Shown here piece by piece: positions 1-3,654 of a stretch of DNA of 7,780 bases. The notes under the pieces were generated by a model that saw only the letters and a program-made list of their open reading frames with translations, did no database searches and had not been told where the DNA came from. Positions within the stretch are counted from its first letter, which is position 1, and each line of letters begins with the position of its first letter. The DNA comes from Candidatus Heimdallarchaeota archaeon (GTDB taxonomy: Archaea; Asgardarchaeota; Heimdallarchaeia; Heimdallarchaeales; Heimdallarchaeaceae), in assembly GCA_023139025.1 (NCBI GenBank), contig JAGLOH010000092.1:1-7780 (forward strand). Direction: 5' to 3'. The position numbers and the translations under genes were made by a program.

Positions 1-17
1 AGAAGAAAATGTTTCCT

Positions 18-446
18 TTACTTTATTGTTTCAACAAGTGATTCTTCTGTTTGTTTTGTGGTTTTTGTACTCTCTTCTTTTGGAGAAGTTGTACTTAGAT
101 CAGTTTTAGAAGTAATGGGTTCAACCCCAAGTTTTTGCAACGTCTTAGTGTATTCATCCTCATCAAGAAAGAAATTTTTCAAAATGACCCAGTTTGTAAG
201 AACGATAACAGGGAGTTTATCAATGCCAGATGCACAATGATGATTACTATTAGTAAGGCTCTCTTTTTTATCAATAGCTCCACACTTCAAACAAATTCGC
301 AATCGGGAAGAGCGATCATGGAGCTTTGAGATAGAGTCACTATATAATTCCAAACCAGAACTTAAGGGAGCATCAGCTAAGTCTTGAGCATATCTACGAG
401 CTCTGGATTTGATTTGTGTTTTCTCAACATCTTTAATTACAGGCAC
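18..446 (-). CDS. ZF1: putative zinc-binding protein, C-x2-C...H-x-C family, copy 1
   Basis: This 142-residue soluble protein belongs to no family I recognise by name, but it has two paralogues in this window (at 2292-2732 and 4534-5010). Residues 12-19 form a basic stretch (IKSRARRY). A helical segment follows, then a conserved core RICLKCGAI with C52 and C55, and a second pair H69 and C71. Together these four residues would make one zinc site. After it come a conserved Pro-Val/Leu and T-x-W segment near 79-86, an FF pair at 92-93, and a Ser/Thr/Lys-rich tail from about 112 that looks disordered. The start is GTG: AGGAGG lies 7 bases upstream, and all three paralogues then have exactly 11 residues before the I-K/R-S motif. 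The gene diverges from the operon starting at 761 across a region of operator-like repeats, the classic layout of a regulator and its target. A DNA-binding role is an inference; no helix-turn-helix is obvious. Confidence 0.8.
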   Translation of the reverse strand: MPVIKDVEKTQIKSRARRYAQDLADAPLSSGLELYSDSISKLHDRSSRLRICLKCGAIDKKESLTNSNHHCASGIDKLPVIVLTNWVILKNFFLDEDEYTKTLQKLGVEPITSKTDLSTTSPKEESTKTTKQTEESLVETIK

Positions 447-481
447 GATTTAACCTCCTATTTGTTTCTATGTTATATTTG

Positions 482-498
482 TGCAGTAATATATATAT
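482..498 (-). promoter_or_regulatory. ZF1 promoter with adjoining operator half-site
   Basis: Bases 490-498 are TATATATAT, a good archaeal TATA box for the minus strand. It would place transcription start near 465-470, about 20 bases before the GTG. Directly downstream of it on the minus strand, with no gap, is TTACTGCA (482-489), the half-site found repeatedly on the other side of this intergenic region. A protein bound there would cover the site where the polymerase loads, so autorepression of ZF1 is a reasonable inference. Confidence 0.6.
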
Positions 499-668
499 GT
501 ATTTCTCAAGGTAAAAATTTCCCAAAGTCGTTTTATTACTGCAAATAAAATCACTTAAGCGGAAATATTTGCCCCTATTTGTGACCTCCATTGAGGTGGA
601 TGTGGCTGTTTTTAGACACTAAATTCGTCCATTTGGTCATTTTGTCGCCTTTAACGGTATTTATTTTA
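499..668. other. Middle of the divergent intergenic region, one further half-site
   Basis: This part of the ZF1/operon divergent region carries no gene I can support. It contains one more TTACTGCA at 536-543 and a weak inverted repeat ACCTC-CATT-GAGGT at 584-597. The rest is unremarkable AT-rich sequence. An open frame at 600-716 exists but has no usable ribosome-binding site. Confidence 0.4.
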
Positions 669-687
669 TTACTGCAACTAGCGGTAA
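669..687. promoter_or_regulatory. 19-bp operator-like palindrome (TTACTGCA family, full site)
   Basis: The sequence TTACTGCAACTAGCGGTAA is an imperfect dyad: TTAC-x-GC on the left answers GC-x-GTAA on the right. It shares length and both arms with the dyad at 718-736 (TTACTGCACAATGCTGTAA). It lies upstream of the TATA box at 708-715 of the operon that begins with the gene at 761. Confidence 0.6.
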
Positions 688-691
688 TTTA

Positions 692-736
692 TTACTGCAC
701 AACGATGCTTAAATAGGTTACTGCACAATGCTGTAA
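692..736 (+). promoter_or_regulatory. Operon 1 promoter: TATA box flanked by two operator sites
   Basis: CTTAAATA at 708-715 is a canonical archaeal TATA box and predicts transcription start near 737. It is bracketed by TTACTGCACAA at 692-702 and by the 19-bp dyad TTACTGCACAATGCTGTAA at 718-736, which fills the space between the TATA box and the start. Occupancy of these sites should block initiation. The gene starts at 761, so the leader is about 25 bases, enough for the GAGGT ribosome-binding site at 750-754. Confidence 0.65.
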
Positions 737-760
737 TAGAAACAATCCTGAGGTATGAAA

Positions 761-949
761 ATGAACACAAACGAAATAAAAAAACTGCTGGATCCCGAGG
801 TTCGAAGACTTTACGAGGATCTCAATAAACTCATGAAAACTCTATCTAACAGATATTCAGACAAGAAATTGGATATCTATGAGCAATACTTGACTGCAAC
901 TATTAGCTTCTACTCTAACCTGAACCTGAGGAGATTTGAAAACATTTAG
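761..949 (+). CDS. Micropeptide A: zipper-like protein without a basic tail
   Basis: This is a 62-residue unrecognised protein. Its first 24 residues match those of the two 48-residue proteins at 960 and 3023: a short acidic/polar start, then L10, V14, L17, L21 and L24 at the same positions, consistent with a two-to-three-heptad amphipathic coiled coil. The arginine-rich second half of the other two is absent. It is replaced by an aromatic and leucine-rich stretch (Y40, Y43, F50, Y51). I chose ATG 761 over the in-frame ATG 755 because GAGGT at 750-754 gives 6 bases of spacing only to 761, and because the start then aligns with the protein at 3023 (M-N-x-x-E). It is the first gene of operon 1, 10 bases before the next. 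It may pair with micropeptide B; that is inference. Confidence 0.7.
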   Translation: MNTNEIKKLLDPEVRRLYEDLNKLMKTLSNRYSDKKLDIYEQYLTATISFYSNLNLRRFENI

Positions 950-959
950 GTGTAAAGAA

Positions 960-1106
960 ATGCATGAAAAAGAAGTAAGCTTAATGTTGGATCGAAAGAT
1001 TAAGGCACTCCACAAGGAGTTGAATAAGCTCAAAAGAGCTCGTCGCAATAGAAGAGCAAAAGCTCGTTCTAGATTTCCAATCAGGCAATACCTGATTTAC
1101 GGGTAA
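960..1106 (+). CDS. Micropeptide B: 48-residue zipper-like protein with Arg-rich tail
   Basis: This small gene encodes M-H-E-K-E-V..., a heptad-like helix (L10, I14, L17, L21, L24), then a strongly basic stretch at residues 25-39 (KRARRNRRAKARSRF) and a short end RQYLIYG. The layout resembles a bZIP run in reverse (zipper first, basic region after), which suggests nucleic-acid binding as a dimer, although binding to ribosome or membrane phosphate is equally possible. AGGTG overlaps the preceding stop codon and lies 7 bases before the ATG, so translation of A and B is probably linked. A close homologue of equal length sits at 3023-3169, similar in DNA as well as in protein. This pairing, together with the ribosome-binding sites, makes both genes credible despite their size. 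Confidence 0.75.
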   Translation: MHEKEVSLMLDRKIKALHKELNKLKRARRNRRAKARSRFPIRQYLIYG

Positions 1107-1120
1107 GCTTGAGTCTTACC
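1082..1120 (+). other. Hairpins across the micropeptide B stop codon
   Basis: GGTAAG (1102-1107) pairs with CTTACC (1115-1120) around a 7-base loop, so the stop codon is inside the stem. Just before it, CAGG (1082-1085) can pair with CCTG (1091-1094). The homologous gene at 3023 has comparable structures at the same place. There is no T-tract here, so an mRNA processing or stability role is more likely than termination. Confidence 0.4.
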
Positions 1121-1143
1121 ATTTTCAAATAGAGGTGAAATGA

Positions 1144-1404
1144 ATGACATCCAAAGTTCAAGTAGAAACAGTGCGCCAAATAGTAATTGATAATATGAAA
1201 GTTTTGTATGATTTTGAATTTATAGATGAGGATCTATATTATTCGTTCATCAAGCAACTTATGGAAGGATTATCTGATCGCGATAACAAAAAATCCCGAC
1301 CTGATAAAAAGATTTCCAGGGAAAGCATAGAGAACAAAGTGAGAAAGGCTAAGGATAAAGCACTTGCTCAAAAATTACTCCTGTTTGGGTCACTTTACTA
1401 TTAA
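1144..1404 (+). CDS. Hypothetical 86-residue charged protein
   Basis: I do not recognise this protein. The N-terminal half is acidic and aromatic (a stretch around residues 20-36 with F24, F26, Y32, Y33 and F35) and probably helical. Residues 45-75 are rich in Lys, Arg, Asp and Ser and look flexible. The last 15 residues are hydrophobic (KLLLFGSLYY). There is no cysteine, no clear membrane segment and no named motif. GAGGTG at 1132-1137 with 6 bases of spacing fixes the ATG start. It lies third in operon 1, between micropeptide B and a short gene at 1408, and has no counterpart in the second cassette. A structural, adaptor or binding-partner role is possible but not shown. Confidence 0.75.
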   Translation: MTSKVQVETVRQIVIDNMKVLYDFEFIDEDLYYSFIKQLMEGLSDRDNKKSRPDKKISRESIENKVRKAKDKALAQKLLLFGSLYY

Positions 1405-1407
1405 TTA

Positions 1408-1548
1408 GTGAAGGTGAATACACTGCTTAAAACAACTCTCTCTCTGAACGATCAAATCCGAGCCCATGAAGGGTTCATTAATTTTTTACAATTATTTGAA
1501 GAAGATTCAGGAGAAAAAGGAAAAATTCTAGGAGGTGAAAAAGAATGA
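1408..1548 (+). CDS. Hypothetical small protein coupled to the TM1 gene
   Basis: This is an open frame of up to 46 residues, starting 3 bases after the previous stop and overlapping the next gene by ATGA, so the next gene is probably translated by coupling. The start is uncertain. GTG 1408 and GTG 1414 are in frame, but GGTG at 1413-1416 lies 6 bases before a CTG at 1423, the spacing used by the neighbours. That suggests either a rare CTG start (41 residues) or a GTG start. The product is hydrophilic with a hydrophobic core (FINFLQLF) and an acidic/Lys-rich end, and I recognise no family. The AGGAGGTG that serves the next gene is read here as part of the coding region. Position and the overlap are the main evidence. 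Confidence 0.45.
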   Translation: MKVNTLLKTTLSLNDQIRAHEGFINFLQLFEEDSGEKGKILGGEKE

Positions 1549-1961
1549 AAAGATCTGTTAAAGAATTATTAGCTCGACTAAATTTTACTAGACCTGAAAT
1601 TAACCTAACTAGAATATTATTAGTAGTTCTACCATTGATAGTAGCTTTGATTGTATCTCTAGCAAGTATAAATTTAACTTATAATAATGTTGTAGCTGCA
1701 AATGAAAATTACTCTGAATATGTGGTAATTGCTGCAGTAGATAATGCAGCGATTGAAGTACTCAGAACTAATGAGGTTAATGATGCTGATATATATGTGG
1801 TTAGAGCAGCTTTAGGTAACACAGCTGTTGTTGATTTAGTTAGATTAGACGCAGTTGATGATGTGACTGAGGAATTAACTAGAATATCTATAGTTGATGG
1901 TGTAGAATATGTTTTAGTTAGATCTGCTAAAACAAATGCTGACATATATGTAGTTAGATAA
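1545..1961 (+). CDS. TM1: one-pass membrane protein with repetitive outer domain
   Basis: This 138-residue protein has a basic N terminus, one membrane segment at about 22-46, and an acidic C-terminal domain expected outside the cell (positive-inside rule). The outer domain is built from repeats: YVV-x-A-A...N-x-A units begin at residues 59 and 84, and a diverged YVL-V-R-S-A...N-A-D unit at 122. ADIYVVR occurs at 81-87 and again at the very end. It has no cysteine, and Val, Asp, Ala, Ile and Asn dominate, as in short beta-strand repeats. Residues 16-40 (R-P-x-I-x-L-x-R-I-L...L-P) match the N-terminal half of the 48-residue protein at 3216, so the outer domain is an addition or was lost there. 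AGGAGGTG at 1530-1537 is a near-perfect ribosome-binding site with 7 bases of spacing. Function is unknown; a surface anchor, receptor or adhesin is possible. Confidence 0.8.
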   Translation: MKRSVKELLARLNFTRPEINLTRILLVVLPLIVALIVSLASINLTYNNVVAANENYSEYVVIAAVDNAAIEVLRTNEVNDADIYVVRAALGNTAVVDLVRLDAVDDVTEELTRISIVDGVEYVLVRSAKTNADIYVVR

Positions 1962-1971
1962 TTGTAACGAG

Positions 1972-2013
1972 GAAGAAAGTGATCAAAATCATTTTCTTCT
2001 TTCGAATTTTTTT
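1972..2013 (+). terminator. Hairpin plus T-tract inside operon 1
   Basis: GAAGAAAGTGAT (1972-1983) pairs with ATCATTTTCTTC (1988-1999) around CAAA, with one G-T pair in 12. A run of seven T follows at 2007-2013. It is the strongest hairpin of the cassette and lies between TM1 and TM2. I see no promoter between it and the gene at 2038, so it probably reduces rather than abolishes expression of TM2. A similar hairpin follows the TM1 homologue at 3369-3391. Confidence 0.65.
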
Positions 2014-2037
2014 AGAAACAAAACCGAGGTGGTATAA

Positions 2038-2187
2038 ATGGCTAAAAACGTAAATAACACTAGAAGAAAAATGTGGATAGAAAAAACAAGAACAAACGTA
2101 GGAACACTCCTGGGGTATACAATACTCATAGTGTTTTCAGTTGCTTTGTTTGTAGTAGCATTTCTATCTCTAGCAAACTTATCTTAA
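2038..2187 (+). CDS. TM2: 49-residue single-pass membrane protein
   Basis: This very small protein has a basic N-terminal half (T-R-R-K at 8-11, then K, E, K, R to residue 18) followed by one hydrophobic membrane helix at about 22-46, with only three residues after it. It is exactly as long as the protein at 3655-3804 and matches it in layout and in residues: R-K near 10-11, E-K-x-R at 15-18, G22, Y27-x-I, and a Leu/Val-rich helix ending S-L. GAGGTG at 2026-2031 with 6 bases of spacing supports the ATG. It lies downstream of a terminator hairpin. Possible roles are a membrane-stress peptide, a regulator of a larger membrane protein, or a pore-forming or toxin-like peptide. The sequence does not decide between them. 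Confidence 0.75.
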   Translation: MAKNVNNTRRKMWIEKTRTNVGTLLGYTILIVFSVALFVVAFLSLANLS

Positions 2188-2193
2188 GCTCTC

Positions 2194-2200
2194 TTTTTTT
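2194..2200 (+). terminator. T-tract terminator of operon 1
   Basis: A run of seven T starts 6 bases after the TM2 stop codon and is followed by AT-rich sequence. T-tracts alone suffice for archaeal termination. It separates operon 1 from the promoter of ZF2. Confidence 0.5.
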
Positions 2201-2232
2201 ATAAATTTAATACTTTAACCAAGAATAGGAAA

Positions 2233-2259
2233 TTTGTGCCAAAGGGACAAACTTTAAAT
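2233..2259 (+). promoter_or_regulatory. ZF2 promoter with upstream 19-bp palindrome
   Basis: TTTGTGCCAAAGGGACAAA (2233-2251) is a dyad with 7 of 8 arm pairs matching. It abuts CTTTAAAT (2252-2259), a good archaeal TATA box predicting transcription start near 2281. Its length equals that of the TTACTGCA dyads of cassette 1, but its sequence differs. Because it lies upstream of the TATA box it overlaps the BRE, where either activation or repression is possible. Confidence 0.55.
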
Positions 2260-2291
2260 GATGTAGGACTTAATAATACATGAGGATACAA

Positions 2292-2732
2292 ATGGCAGAT
2301 ATGTCTAATGCAAAAAAGAAAGTAATTCGATCCCGAGCAAAACACTTTGCTATTGACTTATGGGATGCTCCGCTTAATCAAGGCTTACATTTGTATCAGG
2401 AAACAATGAATGATTTATACAAAAAATCTTCTCGCTTAAGAATATGTTTGAAATGTGGAGCTATTGATACAATACAAGATTTAACTGAAGATACCCATAA
2501 TTGTGCATTAGATTTTAATAGTTTCCCTGTTTTGGTGACTACTAGTTGGATTAAAATGGCTGACTTCTTCTTAACAGATAAGCGTGTTAAGGCACTTCAT
2601 AAGATTGGAGTAGAGACAGATCGAGAAGTTGAAGCAGTTACAGTTACCACTTATCCTGAGGTTTCAGAGATTGTAGCCTCTTCCTCATCTAAGGCAAAAT
2701 CTAAAGCTGATTCCACTGATCGAATCAGGTAG
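2292..2732 (+). CDS. ZF2: putative zinc-binding protein, C-x2-C...H-x-C family, copy 2
   Basis: This 146-residue paralogue of ZF1 has its zinc ligands at identical positions (C52, C55, H69, C71) and is nearly identical around them (SSRLRICLKCGAID). Conserved with both paralogues are the I-R-S-x-A basic start of the first helix, a Pro at 27, G31-L, Y35, the T-S-W segment at 84-86 and the F-F pair at 92-93. The Ser/Thr/Ala/Lys-rich tail from about 110 varies. I chose ATG 2292 over the in-frame ATG at 2280: GAGG lies 6 bases before 2292, the predicted transcription start falls at about 2281, and all three paralogues then start 11 residues before the I-K/R-S motif. It is transcribed alone, ends at a terminator, and precedes the cassette 2 operators, placing it as that cassette's candidate regulator. 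Confidence 0.8.
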   Translation: MADMSNAKKKVIRSRAKHFAIDLWDAPLNQGLHLYQETMNDLYKKSSRLRICLKCGAIDTIQDLTEDTHNCALDFNSFPVLVTTSWIKMADFFLTDKRVKALHKIGVETDREVEAVTVTTYPEVSEIVASSSSKAKSKADSTDRIR

Positions 2733-2750
2733 TTTTATAATCTTTTTTTT
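2707..2750 (+). terminator. Terminator of ZF2
   Basis: CTGATTC (2707-2713) and GAATCAG (2722-2728) form a perfect 7-bp stem overlapping the end of the coding region. Eight T follow at 2743-2750. Confidence 0.55.
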
Positions 2751-2781
2751 GTTCTTTCTGATATTCAAAGTTGTCCTAAAG

Positions 2782-2819
2782 GCGACATCTTATTAACATT
2801 ATAGGTAATTTTTACCGCA
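2782..2819. promoter_or_regulatory. Candidate additional operator half-sites
   Basis: GCGACATC, the reverse complement of GATGTCGC, lies at 2782-2789 and is a half-site of the cassette 2 palindromes. At 2804-2816 is a perfect 13-bp palindrome GGTAATTTTTACC, whose right arm continues as TTACCGCA (2812-2819). That is the cassette 1 half-site TTAC-Y-GCA, since site 669-687 has the same arm read on the other strand. Short matches like these can arise by chance. Confidence 0.35.
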
Positions 2820-2854
2820 AATCTAAAAAGCCCTTTAACTGTTGTTTAACGTTT

Positions 2855-2896
2855 CTAAATAGGTGAATTGCATGTGTGTAAGCCTTTACACACATG
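2855..2896 (+). promoter_or_regulatory. TATA-like box followed by a perfect 26-bp dyad
   Basis: CATGTGTGTAA (2871-2881) and TTACACACATG (2886-2896) are perfect 11-base inverted arms separated by GCCT. CTAAATA at 2855-2861, followed by GGT as in the cassette 1 promoter, would place a transcription start at about 2883, within the dyad. It may be an operator for a promoter upstream of the main one, or a hairpin at the head of a longer transcript. Confidence 0.5.
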
Positions 2897-3033
2897 TTTA
2901 TGATGTCGCACATAGTCCGACATTAGCCTTTTTCTTTGTGACAACATTTTCCTACTCAAAGCCCCTTATATATGATGTCGCAACAAGTCCGACATGTGAA
3001 AGAATTCACAAGGTGAAAAAAAATGAACCATGA
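2872..3033 (+). CDS. Possible 53-residue leader ORF across the operators
   Basis: An ATG at 2872 preceded by AGGTG with 6 bases of spacing opens a 53-codon frame running through both 21-bp palindromes and ending inside the gene at 3023. Because the palindromes are 72 bases apart, both are read in the same frame, giving YDVAHSPT and YDVATSPT. The ribosome-binding site has the exact spacing of the real cassette genes. Against it, the palindromes are conserved at the DNA level including third codon positions, and the frame would only be transcribed from a promoter upstream of 2855. I consider it possible but more likely fortuitous. Confidence 0.25.
   Translation: MCVSLYTHVYDVAHSPTLAFFFVTTFSYSKPLIYDVATSPTCERIHKVKKNEP
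2903..2923. promoter_or_regulatory. 21-bp operator-like palindrome, cassette 2, copy A
   Basis: The site reads ATGTCGCA-CATA-GTCCGACAT. Six outer base pairs of the dyad are perfect and two more match inside. Outside the four central bases it is identical to copy B at 2975-2995, 72 bases away. It is preceded by TTTATG and lies upstream of the main cassette 2 promoter, so it could support cooperative binding or looping. Confidence 0.65.
2966..2995 (+). promoter_or_regulatory. Operon 2 promoter: TATA box abutting 21-bp palindrome copy B
   Basis: TTATATAT at 2966-2973 is a strong archaeal TATA box. One base later begins ATGTCGCA-ACAA-GTCCGACAT (2975-2995), which fills the interval between the TATA box and the predicted transcription start near 2995. 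This is the same architecture as operon 1 with an unrelated operator sequence. The first gene starts at 3023. Confidence 0.65.
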
Positions 3034-3169
3034 TGAAGTTTCAAACTTGTTGGATCAAAAGGTTAGGGCACTCCAAAAGGAGTTAAAGCAGCTCAAGAAA
3101 GCTCGTCGCGCCCTCAGATCTAAAGCTCGTTTAAGTTTAGCTTTTCAGCAATACCCTCTTGCAGGGTAA
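3023..3169 (+). CDS. Micropeptide B': 48-residue zipper-like protein with Arg-rich tail, copy 2
   Basis: This is a homologue of the gene at 960, with the same length and the same pattern: L10, V14, L17, L21, L24, then a basic stretch (KKARRALRSKAR) at residues 25-36, and the end QQYPLAG matching RQYLIYG. The DNA is also similar, for example GCACTCCA-x-AAGGAGTT and AAAGCTCGT, so the duplication is either recent or under constraint. AAGGTG at 3010-3015 lies 7 bases before the ATG. It is the first gene of operon 2 and is directly followed by TM1'. Unlike cassette 1 there is no A protein and there are no intervening soluble proteins, so B-TM1 is the shared minimal unit. Nucleic-acid binding is inferred from the basic tail only. 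Confidence 0.75.
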   Translation: MNHDEVSNLLDQKVRALQKELKQLKKARRALRSKARLSLAFQQYPLAG

Positions 3170-3188
3170 GCTGAAGCTTTCCTTTTTT
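3154..3188 (+). other. Hairpins across the micropeptide B' stop codon, with T-run
   Basis: CCCT (3154-3157) pairs with AGGG, and GGTAAGCT (3165-3172) pairs with AGCTTTCC (3175-3182) with one mismatch. Six T follow at 3183-3188. The second stem contains the stop codon, as at 1102-1120. The T-run makes it a possible partial terminator or attenuator before the gene at 3216. Confidence 0.4.
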
Positions 3189-3215
3189 CTATAATCGACT
3201 TGGAGGTGAAAAAGA

Positions 3216-3362
3216 ATGTTGAACAGAAGACCTGTGTGGTTTTATAAAGTTGAGAGACCAATTATACATCTCTGGAGAATTCTTCGAATCGCTCTGCCAG
3301 TATTTCTATATGCTCTTGGTGTAGTTTTTGGAGGAGCTCTAGTAGCAGTAAGATATCTATAA
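3216..3362 (+). CDS. TM1': 48-residue single-pass membrane protein
   Basis: This small protein has a basic, aromatic N terminus (R4, R5, W8, F9, Y10, K11) and one membrane helix at about 24-46, ending in R-Y-L. The segment E-R-P-x-I-x-L-x-R-I-L...L-P aligns with T-R-P-x-I-x-L-x-R-I-L...L-P of TM1 at 1545, so the two are paralogues, but this copy ends where the outer domain of the other begins. GGAGGTG at 3202-3208 with 7 bases of spacing supports the ATG, and the same G-G-A-G-G-T-G-A-A-A-A-A-G-A-A sequence precedes the start of TM1. It sits in operon 2 behind micropeptide B' and ahead of a terminator hairpin. Its role is unknown. Confidence 0.75.
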   Translation: MLNRRPVWFYKVERPIIHLWRILRIALPVFLYALGVVFGGALVAVRYL

Positions 3363-3368
3363 GAATTA

Positions 3369-3402
3369 GAGAAGTGATTTAACCACTTTTCCTCTTCTTA
3401 TT
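3369..3402 (+). terminator. Terminator of operon 2
   Basis: GAGAAGTG (3369-3376) pairs with CACTTTTC (3384-3391), including one G-T pair, and is followed by a pyrimidine-rich, T-rich stretch. It has the same position relative to TM1' as the hairpin at 1972 has relative to TM1. Confidence 0.5.
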
Positions 3403-3418
3403 CTTCTTGCATTTATGA

Positions 3419-3451
3419 TTATATCTTGATCAACCTTCTATCTGGTTGATC
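3419..3451 (+). promoter_or_regulatory. Promoter of the structured leader and TM2', with palindrome
   Basis: TTATAT at 3419-3424 is a TATA-like box. Four bases later GATCAACC (3428-3435) and GGTTGATC (3444-3451) form a perfect 8-base inverted repeat with an 8-base spacer, covering the predicted transcription start near 3447. The layout repeats that of the operon 1 and 2 promoters with a third, unrelated operator-like sequence. If transcribed, the repeat could also form a 5' hairpin. Confidence 0.5.
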
Positions 3452-3640
3452 TCTATCGCGCTGATTGTTTCTTGCTGAAACACTCACTACCGCAGACACT
3501 TCGTCTGCTAAGGATCAGGATCTGAGCTAAGATGAATGTTCGTGTGCTGCAAGTTTTCATCTTGCTCCCCTGATACCTGTATCACGGTCAGGAAAGTACC
3601 CATCCTCTTCTGGTGGAGTACAAAGAAGCTGATCACAAAA
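3452..3640 (+). ncRNA. G+C-rich structured leader or small RNA of unknown type
   Basis: No gene fits here. By hand count, 58 of the 120 bases 3481-3600 are G or C, against 17 of the 60 bases 3661-3720 just downstream; in an AT-rich genome this contrast often marks structured RNA. Possible stems are GCAGAC/GTCTGC (3492-3497 with 3503-3508), AAGATGAA/TTCATCTT (3529-3536 with 3556-3563), TGATAC/GTATCA (3571-3584) and, as an alternative, CCTGA/TCAGG (3569-3573 with 3588-3592). The last two are mutually exclusive, as in a switch. The stretch runs up to the ribosome-binding site of the gene at 3655, so it could be a riboswitch-like leader or a separate RNA. I checked for tRNA, SRP RNA and RNase P RNA hallmarks and found none convincing. 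Confidence 0.45.
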
Positions 3641-3654
3641 GAGGTGAAATAAAA

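Noticed and set aside
600..716. Open frame of 38 codons with hydrophobic product in the divergent control region
   Set aside because: The GAGGTG lies only 1 base before the ATG, too close to work, and the frame runs through the operator dyads; hydrophobicity follows from T-rich sequence.
482..736. CRISPR array or replication-origin iterons from the TTACTGCA repeats
   Set aside because: Spacing is irregular, there are no unique spacers of constant length, and the repeats track the TATA boxes; no replication initiator gene is nearby.
857..1048. Minus-strand open frame opposite micropeptides A and B
   Set aside because: It is antisense to two better supported genes with ribosome-binding sites and paralogues.
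1709..1945. Minus-strand 78-residue open frame
   Set aside because: It is a shadow of the repeat domain of TM1; its Ser/Thr/Ala-rich product mirrors the Val/Asp-rich repeats.
3452..3640. Known RNA (tRNA, SRP RNA, RNase P RNA, C/D box RNA)
   Set aside because: There is no T-loop or acceptor pairing and no SRP loop sequence. GGAAAG near 3591 only faintly resembles an RNase P element and lies at the wrong end. No paired C and D boxes were found.
3613..3654. N-terminal extension of TM2' from GTG 3613
   Set aside because: It would place the ribosome-binding site inside the gene and break the equal-length alignment with the 49-residue TM2.
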